Part shown: positions 34,890 to 43,485 of the stretch, one piece after another
Layout of the letters: every line of letters starts with the position of its first letter
How positions within the stretch are numbered: the stretch's first letter is position 1
From: Pseudobutyrivibrio sp. UBA3626
GTDB lineage: Bacteria; Bacillota; Clostridia; Lachnospirales; Lachnospiraceae
Direction of reading: 5' to 3'
DNA: 64,000 nt
Assembly: GCA_002373675.1 (NCBI GenBank)
Contig: DFLF01000011.1
Span: 1-64,000, forward strand
Translations under genes and position numbers: made by a program
Notes under the pieces: generated by a model
Told to the model about the DNA's origin: nothing
The model's database searches: none
What the model saw: only the letters and a program-made list of their open reading frames with translations

Positions 34890-36284
34890 ATGATACATCA
34901 ATATAAGAATAACGGATATAACATAGTATTAGATGTTAACTCTGGTGCAGTTCATGTTGTAGATGATGTCACATACGACGTGATTAAATACGTGGACGAT
35001 AATTTGTCTGACAAATTTTCTGGTTTATCTGACAAAATAATAATTGATGATTTTAGAAAGGAATATCCTGAGCACGAAAGCATAGGTAGTAATGACCTTG
35101 AAGAAATCATTGACGAGATAGAAGAGTTAATAGAAAGCCGTGAACTTTTTACTGAAGATTTATATGAGAAACCTATAGAGGATTACAAGAATAGACCGAC
35201 GGTTGTTAAGGCGCTATGTCTGCATATTGCTCATGATTGTAATCTGGCTTGTAAGTATTGCTTTGCAGAAGAAGGAGAATACAAAGGCAAAAGAGAGTTA
35301 ATGAGCTATGAAGTCGGTAAGAAAGCCCTTGATTTTCTCGTAGCTAATTCCGGAAGCAGGAAGAATTTAGAAGTTGATTTCTTCGGTGGCGAACCCCTTA
35401 TGAATTTCCAGGTTGTAAAAGACTTAGTTAAGTATGGACGAAGCATCGAAGAAAAGAACAACAAGCATTTTAGATTTACACTTACAACTAACGGGGTTCT
35501 TCTTAATGATGAGATAATGGAATTTGCTAACGAGAATATGGACAATGTTGTTCTTTCTATAGATGGCAGAAAAGAGATTCATGATATGATGCGTCCTTTT
35601 CCAAGTGGAGATGGAAGCTATGATCTTATTGTTTCTAAGTTTATTAAGTTTGCAAATAGTAGAAATCAGGAGAAGTACTATGTGAGAGGAACATTTACAC
35701 ATAACAATCTTGATTTTTCGAAAGATGTATTGCACTTGGCAGATCTTGGGTTTAAGCAGATATCAGTGGAACCTGTAGTTGCAAAAGAGAGCGATGAATA
35801 TGCCTTGAGAGAAGAGGATTTGCCTAAACTATATGAAGAATATGATAGTCTTGCAAAGGAAATGGTAAGACGCCATGGAACAGATAAAGAATTTAATTTC
35901 TTCCATTTCATGATTGATTTGGAAGGGGGACCCTGCGTATACAAGAGACTTAGTGGATGTGGTTCTGGAACGGAATATCTTGCTGTAACACCCACTGGCG
36001 ATTTGTATCCTTGTCATCAATTTGTTGGTGATACGCATTTCCTTATGGGAAATGTTGATACAGGTATTAAGAATACTGAACTTCAAGGTGAATTTAAATC
36101 CTGCAATGTATATGCAAAAAAGGAATGTAGAAATTGCTTCGCAAGATTCTACTGTAGTGGCGGATGCGCTGCTAATGCATATAATTTCAAAGGTAGTATT
36201 CTTGAGAACTATGAAGTCGGATGTAAGCTTCAGAAGAAAAGAATAGAGAATGCTATTATGATTAAAGCGGCGACTAGTGAATAA
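34890..36284 (+). CDS. scfB: SCIFF radical SAM maturase
   Basis: A 464-residue radical SAM/SPASM enzyme that installs thioether links in the SCIFF peptide. The N-terminal region (residues 1-100) resembles a peptide-binding RRE. CNLACKYCFA near residue 116 is the radical SAM CX3CX2C motif, and the C-terminal SPASM cysteines lie in SGCGSGTEYLAVTPTGDLY, CHQF, then ECRNCFARFYCSGGCAAN near residue 412. Location directly behind the SCIFF gene settles the assignment. Confidence 0.95.
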   Translation: MIHQYKNNGYNIVLDVNSGAVHVVDDVTYDVIKYVDDNLSDKFSGLSDKIIIDDFRKEYPEHESIGSNDLEEIIDEIEELIESRELFTEDLYEKPIEDYKNRPTVVKALCLHIAHDCNLACKYCFAEEGEYKGKRELMSYEVGKKALDFLVANSGSRKNLEVDFFGGEPLMNFQVVKDLVKYGRSIEEKNNKHFRFTLTTNGVLLNDEIMEFANENMDNVVLSIDGRKEIHDMMRPFPSGDGSYDLIVSKFIKFANSRNQEKYYVRGTFTHNNLDFSKDVLHLADLGFKQISVEPVVAKESDEYALREEDLPKLYEEYDSLAKEMVRRHGTDKEFNFFHFMIDLEGGPCVYKRLSGCGSGTEYLAVTPTGDLYPCHQFVGDTHFLMGNVDTGIKNTELQGEFKSCNVYAKKECRNCFARFYCSGGCAANAYNFKGSILENYEVGCKLQKKRIENAIMIKAATSE

Positions 36285-36322
36285 TATTTGTAATAAATCA
36301 CAATTAACAGAGGAGAGAGAAG

Positions 36323-38692
36323 ATGAAGAACATGAAGAAAGGTCAAGCTGTTGCTTGGCTCCTTGCCTTTTGCATATTAACAGGTCTTCTTATATATGAA
36401 GCAACGTTAATTCTTTCATCAACTGGCAAAGGCGCAGACCAGAATATTAAGCTTGGACTTGATTTGGCAGGTGGTGTGAGTATCACATACGAAGCAGAGG
36501 GTGATACACCTACTGAAGAACAGATGAAGGATACTATCTATAAGTTACAACAACGAATAGAGAAAGATCTTGGAAGTTCTCAGACAACAGAAGCAAGCGT
36601 CTATCAGGTAGGAGATAAGCGTGTTACTGTAGAGATTCCTGGTGTTACTGATGCAAATGCAATTCTAGAACAATTAGGAACGCCTGGTGATTTGTATTTC
36701 ATAGCCCAGACTAATTCTAGTGGTGAACAGAACTATGGCTATGATTCAACAACCGGTGGTTATAAGCTTAATAAGGACATTGCAACGCTAGAACAGGAAG
36801 GTTCTATTGTATTAAATGGTTCTAAAGTTAGTTCCGCTACATCAGGCTACAATACTAATCAGCAGACTAATGCCAAGGACCCTGTTGTTTCAATTACATT
36901 AAATGAAGAGGGTGCCAAGGCATTTGGAGAAGCAACAACTAAAGCATATCAGGCTGGAGAATCTATAGGAATTTATTACGATGGTGAATTTGTAAGCGTT
37001 CCTAAAGTAAATGCAGCTATTACAGATGGTAATTGTATTATTGAAGGAATGTCTTCTATTGAAGAAGCAGAGAAGTTAGCTTCATATATTAGAATTGGTG
37101 GACTTGATATTAAGCTAAGCGAAGTTCAGTCACAGGTTGTAGGTGCACAGCTTGGTTCTGATGCATTATCATCAAGTCTTATGGCAGGTCTTATAGGTCT
37201 TATTGCAGTAGTCATATTTATGATTGTAATGTATAGACTTCCCGGATTTGCATCAAGTCTTGCACTTGTATTTTATACAGCCCTTGTGATATTCATTATA
37301 TGGGCATTTGATATAACACTTACGCTTCCAGGTATTGCAGGTATAATTCTTTCGGTCGGTATGGCTGTTGATGCAAATGTTATTATATTTGCTCGAATTA
37401 AAGAAGAAATGGCAGCAGGTCACGATGCAGCATCTTGTGTAAAGGCTGGATTTAAAAAGGCGTTATCCGCTATCTTAGATGGTAATGTGACGACACTCAT
37501 TGCAGCAGCTGTGCTTTACTTTATTGGCTCAGGTACAGTTAAGGGATTTGCTGTAACACTTGCAATTGGTGTAGTTCTATCAATGTTTACAGCACTTGTT
37601 GTTACAAGAATACTTCTTAATGTATTTGTTGCATTTGGCGCTGTCAGTCCTAAACTTTATGGAATGGCTAAGAAGAGAAAACCAATTAATTTCATTGGTA
37701 AGAAAACAGTATTCTTTATTCTTTCTGCAGTTGTTATAGCAGCAGGATTGATAGGAATGGGTGTAAATGCAGGAATGGGCAATAAGCCTCTTAACTACAG
37801 CCTTGAATTCTCAGGTGGTACATCTACAACAGTAAATCTTGATAAAGAGTATACACTTGCAGAAGTAGACGATGAGATTGTTCCTCTTGTAAGTTCTGTT
37901 ACAGGAGATAACGATATACAGACACAGCTTGTAGATGGTGCTAATCAGGTTGTGATTAAGACAAGAACGCTTGATTTGGAAGAGCGTGAAGCGTTAAATA
38001 AAGCCCTGCTTGATAGCAAAGGAATTCAGGAAACTGACATTTCTTCAGAGAATATCAGTTCAATGATTTCTTCGGAAATGCGTACTGAATCATTAATTGC
38101 TGTTATAGTTGCGGCAATAGCAATGCTTATATATATCTGGTTTAGATTTAAGGATTTGCGTTATGCTTCATCGGCAATTATAGCTCTTGTTCATGATGTA
38201 TTAGTCGTACTTACACTTTATGCCCTCGCAAGACTTACGGTAGGATCAACATTTATTGCATGTATGCTTACCGTTATTGGTTATTCTGTTAATGATACCA
38301 TTGTTATATTCGATAGAATTCGTGAGAATGAGAAGAATATGATTAAGAAAGAACCGGGAGACTATAAGAAACTTTGTAATGAGAGTATTACACAGACTCT
38401 CACAAGGTCTATATCAACGTCGTTTACTACAGCGCTTATGGTTGTTATGCTTCTAATCTTTGGTGTATCAACAATTAAGGAATTTGCTATTCCTCTTCTA
38501 CTTGGTGTAGTTGTCGGTACATATTCTTCTATCTGTCTTGCAACAGAACTTTGGTATGTGATGAAAGTACATATTAAGGGTAAGAAGGGTGCAAATAATA
38601 ATAAGAAGAAGCCAGCTGGTAAGAAGTCTTCTAAGAGTAAAAAACAGGATATAAAAAATGCAAAGAAAACAAATGATGGAATTATGGTTTAA
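36323..38692 (+). CDS. secDF: fused protein translocase SecDF
   Basis: SecD and SecF are joined in one 789-residue chain that uses ion flow to help complete export through SecYEG. The SecD half has the first helix, the P1 domain beginning GLDLAGGVSITYE, and helices near residues 288-440 with GMAVDANVIIFARIKEE. The SecF half starts near residue 460 with NYSLEFSGGTSTTV, and has VIGYSVNDTIVIFDRIRENE. The Lys-rich C-terminus is cytosolic. GAGGAGAG precedes the ATG. The fused form is usual in Bacillus and many Clostridia. Confidence 0.95.
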   Translation: MKNMKKGQAVAWLLAFCILTGLLIYEATLILSSTGKGADQNIKLGLDLAGGVSITYEAEGDTPTEEQMKDTIYKLQQRIEKDLGSSQTTEASVYQVGDKRVTVEIPGVTDANAILEQLGTPGDLYFIAQTNSSGEQNYGYDSTTGGYKLNKDIATLEQEGSIVLNGSKVSSATSGYNTNQQTNAKDPVVSITLNEEGAKAFGEATTKAYQAGESIGIYYDGEFVSVPKVNAAITDGNCIIEGMSSIEEAEKLASYIRIGGLDIKLSEVQSQVVGAQLGSDALSSSLMAGLIGLIAVVIFMIVMYRLPGFASSLALVFYTALVIFIIWAFDITLTLPGIAGIILSVGMAVDANVIIFARIKEEMAAGHDAASCVKAGFKKALSAILDGNVTTLIAAAVLYFIGSGTVKGFAVTLAIGVVLSMFTALVVTRILLNVFVAFGAVSPKLYGMAKKRKPINFIGKKTVFFILSAVVIAAGLIGMGVNAGMGNKPLNYSLEFSGGTSTTVNLDKEYTLAEVDDEIVPLVSSVTGDNDIQTQLVDGANQVVIKTRTLDLEEREALNKALLDSKGIQETDISSENISSMISSEMRTESLIAVIVAAIAMLIYIWFRFKDLRYASSAIIALVHDVLVVLTLYALARLTVGSTFIACMLTVIGYSVNDTIVIFDRIRENEKNMIKKEPGDYKKLCNESITQTLTRSISTSFTTALMVVMLLIFGVSTIKEFAIPLLLGVVVGTYSSICLATELWYVMKVHIKGKKGANNNKKKPAGKKSSKSKKQDIKNAKKTNDGIMV

Positions 38693-38707
38693 GGAGGAAT
38701 AATAAGA

Positions 38708-39946
38708 ATGTATACATTTGAAGATATAAAAAATACTGATCCGGAAATTGCGGCAGCTTTAGTCGCAGAACAGGAGAGACAGTCAAGTCATATTGAATTA
38801 ATTGCTTCAGAGAACTGGGTAAGTCCTGCTGTTATGTCTGCAATGGGAACAATATTTACCAATAAGTATGCCGAAGGATATCCTGGCAAGAGATACTATG
38901 GCGGTTGTGAATGTGTTGATATTGTTGAAGATTTGGCAAGAGACAGGGCAAAAGAGTTGTTTGGATGCGAATACGTAAACGTTCAGCCTCATTCAGGTGC
39001 GCAGGCTAATATGGCAGTACAATTTGCTGTATTAAAGCCTGGTGATACAGTAATGGGAATGAATCTCGACCATGGTGGACATCTTACTCATGGTTCGCCT
39101 GTTAATTTCTCTGGAACATATTTTAATATAGTGCCTTATGGAGTTAATGATGAGGGCTTTATTGATTATGATGAATTAGAAAAGATAGCAATAGAATGCA
39201 AACCTAAAATGATAATTGCTGGAGCTTCTGCATATGCAAGAGCAATTGACTTTAAGAGATTTAGAGAGATTGCAGATAAGGTGGATGCTGTTCTTATGGT
39301 TGATATGGCTCATATTGCAGGTCTTGTTGCAGCAGGGCTTCATGAATCGCCAATACCTTTCGCAGATATTGTTACAACAACGACTCATAAGACTCTTAGA
39401 GGTCCACGTGGTGGTATGATTATGGCTACCGCAGAGGCTAATGAAAAGTACAATTTTAATAAGGCTGTTTTCCCAGGGATACAGGGTGGACCGCTTATGC
39501 ATGTTATTGCTGCTAAGGCGGTTTGCTTTAAAGAAGCATTACAACCTGAATTCAAGGAGTATATGCAAAATGTATATGACAATGCCAAGGCTTTGTGCAA
39601 AGGTTTGCAGGATAGAGGCATTAAGATTGTATCAGGCGGTACAGATAATCACTTAATGCTTGTGGATTTAACACCTTTTGAACTCACAGGAAAAGCGGTC
39701 GAGTCACTTCTTGATGAAGCTCATATTACTGCTAATAAGAATACAATACCAAATGACCCTAAGTCGCCATTTGTTACATCAGGAATCAGACTTGGCACAC
39801 CAGCTGCCACAAGTCGTGGACTTAACGCAGAGGATTTTGATAGAGTTGCAGAAGCTATTGCTATCGTTATCAAAGAGGGAGAAGCAGGAGTATCTAAGGC
39901 CAAGGCAATTGTAGAAGAATTAACAGGGAAATATCCTTTGTCATAA
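38708..39946 (+). CDS. glyA: serine hydroxymethyltransferase
   Basis: GlyA interconverts serine and glycine and makes methylenetetrahydrofolate, the ThyA cofactor. The 412-residue protein shows IELIASENWVSPAV near residue 25, NKYAEGYPGKRYYGG, VNVQPHSGAQAN, VDMAHIAGLVAAG and the PLP lysine in VTTTTHKTLRGPRGG near residue 226. AAGGAGG precedes the ATG. It lies between secDF (15 nt) and serS (36 nt). Confidence 0.97.
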   Translation: MYTFEDIKNTDPEIAAALVAEQERQSSHIELIASENWVSPAVMSAMGTIFTNKYAEGYPGKRYYGGCECVDIVEDLARDRAKELFGCEYVNVQPHSGAQANMAVQFAVLKPGDTVMGMNLDHGGHLTHGSPVNFSGTYFNIVPYGVNDEGFIDYDELEKIAIECKPKMIIAGASAYARAIDFKRFREIADKVDAVLMVDMAHIAGLVAAGLHESPIPFADIVTTTTHKTLRGPRGGMIMATAEANEKYNFNKAVFPGIQGGPLMHVIAAKAVCFKEALQPEFKEYMQNVYDNAKALCKGLQDRGIKIVSGGTDNHLMLVDLTPFELTGKAVESLLDEAHITANKNTIPNDPKSPFVTSGIRLGTPAATSRGLNAEDFDRVAEAIAIVIKEGEAGVSKAKAIVEELTGKYPLS

Positions 39947-39982
39947 GCGGATATTATGAAATATATATAATAGGAGATAATA

Positions 39983-41272
39983 ATGATAGATATTAAATTC
40001 TTAAGGGAGAATCCTGATATTGTCAAAGAGAATATTAAGAAGAAGTTTCAGGATGAGAAGCTTTCTCTTGTAGATGAAGTAATAGAACTTGATAAGAAGT
40101 CTAGAGAGGCTCAAAGTGAGGCTGACAATCTTCGTGCCAAGATGAATAAGATATCTAAGCAGATAGGTGCTCTTATGGGACAGGGCAAGAAGGAAGAAGC
40201 CGAGGCTGTTAAGAAGGAAGTTTCGGATATTAAGGAGAAGATTAAGAACTTAGAGCCTATTGAGAAGGAACTTTCTGACAAAGTTACTTCCATAATGATG
40301 AGAATTCCTAATATCATTGACGAGTCTGTTCCTATAGGTAAGGATGATACTTGTAATGTGGAGATTGAGAAGTTCGGTGAACCTATCGTTCCTGATTTTG
40401 AGATTCCATATCATACAGATATTATGGCAAGATTCGATGGAATTGATTTAGACAGCGCAGGCAAGGTTGCGGGCAACGGTTTCTATTATCTGATGGGTGA
40501 TATTGCAAGACTTCATTCTGCTGTAATAAGTTACGCCAGAGATTTCATGATTGATAGAGGATTTACTTATTGTGTTCCTCCTTTTATGATTCGTTCAAAT
40601 GTTGTGACAGGCGTTATGAGTTTCGATGAGATGGAAGCTATGATGTATAAGATTGAAGGTGAGGATTTATACCTTATTGGAACATCTGAACATTCAATGA
40701 TTGGTAAATTCATTGATACTCTTAATGAGGAAGAGAAACTTCCATATAAACTTACAAGTTATTCTCCTTGCTTTAGAAAAGAAAAGGGTGCTCATGGTAT
40801 TGAAGAGCGTGGTGTATACAGAATCCATCAATTCGAGAAGCAGGAAATGGTTGTTGTATGTAAGCCGGAAGATTCTAAGAAATACTATGATGTTCTATGG
40901 AAGAATACAGTAGATTTATTTAGAAGCCTTGATATCCCTGTTCGTACATTAGAATGCTGTTCAGGTGATTTGGCTGATCTTAAAGTTAAATCATGTGACG
41001 TTGAAGCATGGAGTCCGAGACAGCAGAAGTATTTTGAAGTTGGTTCATGCTCTAATTTGGGTGATGCACAGGCGAGAAGACTTAAAATAAGAGTAAAAGG
41101 CGCAGACAAGAAGAAATACTTTGCACATACTCTTAATAATACGGTTGTTGCACCACCAAGAATGCTTATAGCTTTCCTCGAAAATAATCTTAATGAGGAT
41201 GGTTCTGTCAATATCCCTAAGGTATTACAACCATATATGGGAGGGGCAGAGAAACTTATACCTAAGAAATAA
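39983..41272 (+). CDS. serS: seryl-tRNA synthetase
   Basis: SerRS charges tRNA-Ser. The N-terminal coiled arm spans about residues 28-100; class II motifs follow: motif 2 in PCFRKEKGAHGIEERGVYRI near residue 254, then QFEKQEM, and motif 3 in NTVVAPPRMLIAFLENN near residue 384. Length of 429 residues is standard. No T-box element is seen in the 36-nt gap before it. Pairing with glyA links serine supply and use. Confidence 0.96.
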   Translation: MIDIKFLRENPDIVKENIKKKFQDEKLSLVDEVIELDKKSREAQSEADNLRAKMNKISKQIGALMGQGKKEEAEAVKKEVSDIKEKIKNLEPIEKELSDKVTSIMMRIPNIIDESVPIGKDDTCNVEIEKFGEPIVPDFEIPYHTDIMARFDGIDLDSAGKVAGNGFYYLMGDIARLHSAVISYARDFMIDRGFTYCVPPFMIRSNVVTGVMSFDEMEAMMYKIEGEDLYLIGTSEHSMIGKFIDTLNEEEKLPYKLTSYSPCFRKEKGAHGIEERGVYRIHQFEKQEMVVVCKPEDSKKYYDVLWKNTVDLFRSLDIPVRTLECCSGDLADLKVKSCDVEAWSPRQQKYFEVGSCSNLGDAQARRLKIRVKGADKKKYFAHTLNNTVVAPPRMLIAFLENNLNEDGSVNIPKVLQPYMGGAEKLIPKK

Positions 41273-41278
41273 TTAATT

Positions 41279-41565
41279 GATGTCGCCAATGTTTATTCTA
41301 TAATGGGTCACTTCATTAGTGTTAACTACTCTTATACATTATATCGAGCTTAGAATATGCTAGTAATTGAGTCAGGAGGTAAAATCGTGCCAAGGACGGC
41401 ACGATTAGGTGCGAACTGGCTGAGCCAGATTGAGCACCGATTACCGTCAAACATCTGAAGAAAATTTAACCTCAATTACTTACATATTCTTAGCGAAGAT
41501 ATACCTGTATAAGGGTAGTTAACACTAATGAAGTGACCTCATAATACAATATGAATGGCGACATC
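41279..41565. repeat. strongly folded long inverted-repeat element with three-way-junction core
   Basis: Arms 41279-41371 and 41471-41565 are inverted copies broken into stems: GATGTCGCC (41279-41287/41557-41565); a 24-bp perfect stem (41306-41329/41515-41538) continuing through CTTATACA; then TATATC, AGAATATG and AGTAATTGAG stems ending at 41371/41471. The 99-nt centre folds further: TCAG/CTGA, GGTAA (41378)/TTACC (41441), AATCGTGCC/GGCACGATT hairpin (41383-41406), and GGTGC/GCACC enclosing CTGGC/GCCAG (41408-41438). There is no open reading frame. It fills the serS-NifX-like gap and its right end touches the next ribosome binding site. It may be a MITE-like element, a structured RNA, or both. 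Confidence 0.85.
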
Positions 41566-41590
41566 TAATACATTTATAAGGAGGATTATA

Positions 41591-42004
41591 ATGGTTATTG
41601 CTGTAACTCATGATAATGGTAATGTTGGTAAGCACTTTGGACATGCCAAAGAATTTAAACTATATGAGATCGAAGATGGTAAGATTACTGATAGTGCTGT
41701 GGTAAATAATTATGGCGAGGGCGGCCACGAAGCAGCTTGCATGCTTATGGATGATTACAATGTGGCAGTTCTTATATGCGATAGTATTGGACAAAGTGCT
41801 ATTGACGGATTGCAGGAAATAAGTGTTTCTGTTATTCCAAGTATAGAAGGAAAATGTGACGATGCAGTAGAAGATTTCCTTAGTGGAAAGCTTGTTGCAC
41901 AAATTCAAGGTGCAAATTGTTCGGCATGTGGGAGCCATGACGAAGGAGGATGTTGCGATCCATCTTCTGGTTGCGGTGCAGGATGTGGTGGATGCTGCGG
42001 TTAA
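41591..42004 (+). CDS. NifX/NafY-type dinitrogenase iron-molybdenum cofactor domain protein
   Basis: Start ATG 41591 (MVIAVTHDNGNVGKHFGHA) follows AAGGAGG; 137 residues. The N-terminal domain is the Fe-Mo cofactor-binding fold with the HFGHAKEFKLYEIEDG segment; the C-terminus is Cys/Gly-rich (CSACGSHDEGGCC, then GCGAGCGGCCG). Such small proteins occur outside nitrogen fixation and may bind metal clusters. No nif genes lie nearby. An ATG 36 nt upstream in the same frame sits in the repeat element and is rejected. Confidence 0.82.
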   Translation: MVIAVTHDNGNVGKHFGHAKEFKLYEIEDGKITDSAVVNNYGEGGHEAACMLMDDYNVAVLICDSIGQSAIDGLQEISVSVIPSIEGKCDDAVEDFLSGKLVAQIQGANCSACGSHDEGGCCDPSSGCGAGCGGCCG

Positions 42005-42031
42005 TATGCCACACTTATAGAGAAATAATGG

Positions 42032-42061
42032 GCGCTACTAGTTTCCTGGTGGCGCTTTTTT
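42032..42061 (+). terminator. terminator after the NifX-like gene
   Basis: GCGCTACTAG and CTGGTGGCGC form a 10-bp stem with two wobbles around TTTC, followed by TTTTTT. Confidence 0.88.
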
Positions 42062-42232
42062 AGTGTTCTGAAATAAGTGCAAAAAAGCACGTAAATGTAC
42101 GGATCTAGATACAATATAATCTCGTGAGTGGGATTTTACACGGCTTGATAGTTTCGTCGCTAAAAATGGCAGTTTCCAAAAGGGGTAAAATATACAATAT
42201 CTACAAATATGCATTTCCAAGCAATTTCGTTG

Positions 42233-42311
42233 TTTACAAAGAAAAATTACGGGGGTATAATCGGCTCATAAAAAATGTAGTTCCTCGAAAGTTATTGGGA
42301 GTTTCCGAGGA
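42233..42311 (+). promoter_or_regulatory. promoter and leader hairpin of the secreted lipase gene
   Basis: TTTACA (42233-42238) and TATAAT (42256-42261) are spaced 17 bp. About 20 nt past the expected start, TCCTCGAAA (42282-42290) pairs with TTTCCGAGGA (42302-42311) with one bulge. The start codon is 42 nt further on. Nothing is recognised between 42062 and 42232. Confidence 0.65.
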
Positions 42312-42352
42312 GAGTGTTAGGTGTTTTTTTGAATAGGAGGGAAAAGTAAAAA

Positions 42353-43387
42353 ATGAGAACAAAATCTAAAGTTCTAGCAGTAGCACTTAGTTTGACAATG
42401 GCAGTTTCGGCATTTACATTAGCAATGCCGGTAAATGCTTTAGCAGCTCCAAAGAATAACGCAAGTGTAGAACTTGACGAAGCTGTAGACTTACAAGGAA
42501 ATGTATACGTATCAGAAGAAGCAGCAACAGAAGGTGATAATGTAACAGCAGAAGTTGAAGAAGGATTAGCTCAAGACTTCAATTTATATGCATTATCTAC
42601 TGATTACAATGAAAGAATCTTCTCACAGATTATTGGCGATGTAGTTAACAGAAATACTGTTACATACGATAAGGCTTCTGATCTTGCAAGAATCGTTAAT
42701 CTTGGATACTCATGGCATAATGACAAGGGACCTATCTCAGTATCTAAAGCTGTATTAACAAAAGAGAATTCTTATACAACGGGTTGGTTATGGAATAAGA
42801 AGACTATTACAGAGACAACACAAGATGATATCTATGTAGTAGGTTTATCTGGAACTGATGTATTAGCTCTTAATAGCACAACAAATGCTATTACAGATTT
42901 ATTCTCAGGATTTGAGCAGGATAACATGTATGTAAGAAATATCAAGAAGGTAATTCTTGCAAATATTCCTGAAGGATCTAAGATTCTTATCTCAGGTCAC
43001 TCACTTGGTGGTATGGTTTCACAACAGATTTCAGCTGACCCAGAAATCAAAGACAGATATGAAATCGTTAATGTTGTAACATTTGGCTCTCCTCTTCTTT
43101 GTGGTGTTAACAGAGAAGGTGAAGTTCAGAGACTTGGTGATACATCAGACGTAGTACCTTATCTAAGTGTTAACACATTTACACATCTTCTATGGCAGGT
43201 ATTTGGTCTTAACAGAGAAGATGGTGGATACTTTGGAAGATTTATCACAGCACACTGCCAGAGTTATCAAAGAGATGACGTATGGGGTGGATATGATGTA
43301 ACTGGTGTTAAGGGTGGAAATGCTACATTAACAATGGATTATAGCACAACACAATTCTTCTCATCACCAATCATCGTATTTAAATAA
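42353..43387 (+). CDS. secreted lipase-like alpha/beta hydrolase
   Basis: A signal peptide (residues 1-32, MRTKSKVLAVALSLTMAV through NALA) directs export. The mature part has a class 3 lipase-like pattern: VVGLSGTDVLAL, the nucleophile elbow ISGHSLGGMVSQQ near residue 220, VVTFGSPLLCG, a candidate Asp near TSDVVPY and a late His in TAHCQSYQ. Length is 344 residues. The own promoter and terminators on both sides make it a single-gene unit. Substrate is unknown. Confidence 0.82.
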   Translation: MRTKSKVLAVALSLTMAVSAFTLAMPVNALAAPKNNASVELDEAVDLQGNVYVSEEAATEGDNVTAEVEEGLAQDFNLYALSTDYNERIFSQIIGDVVNRNTVTYDKASDLARIVNLGYSWHNDKGPISVSKAVLTKENSYTTGWLWNKKTITETTQDDIYVVGLSGTDVLALNSTTNAITDLFSGFEQDNMYVRNIKKVILANIPEGSKILISGHSLGGMVSQQISADPEIKDRYEIVNVVTFGSPLLCGVNREGEVQRLGDTSDVVPYLSVNTFTHLLWQVFGLNREDGGYFGRFITAHCQSYQRDDVWGGYDVTGVKGGNATLTMDYSTTQFFSSPIIVFK

Positions 43388-43417
43388 TTGGTTATTCATA
43401 ACATCTCCCAATAAAAT

Positions 43418-43457
43418 AACAACCAATTCTGACTTCTGTCGGGATTGGTTGTTTTTT
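43418..43457 (+). terminator. terminator between lipase and typA (convergent)
   Basis: AACAACCAAT and ATTGGTTGTT pair over 10 bp, extending inward, followed by TTTTTT. The mirrored A run upstream is shorter, so it acts mainly for the plus strand but may serve both. Confidence 0.85.
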
Positions 43458-43485
43458 ATATGTATTATTAAATTATAAGGTCTTC

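Noticed and set aside
41405..41440. AGGTGCGAAC resembles the start of the lysine riboswitch core
   Set aside because: The rest of the lysine riboswitch consensus is absent and the local fold is a different three-way junction.
42124..42336. 70-codon plus-strand open frame before the lipase gene
   Set aside because: It spans the promoter and leader hairpin, lacks a ribosome binding site and resembles no protein.
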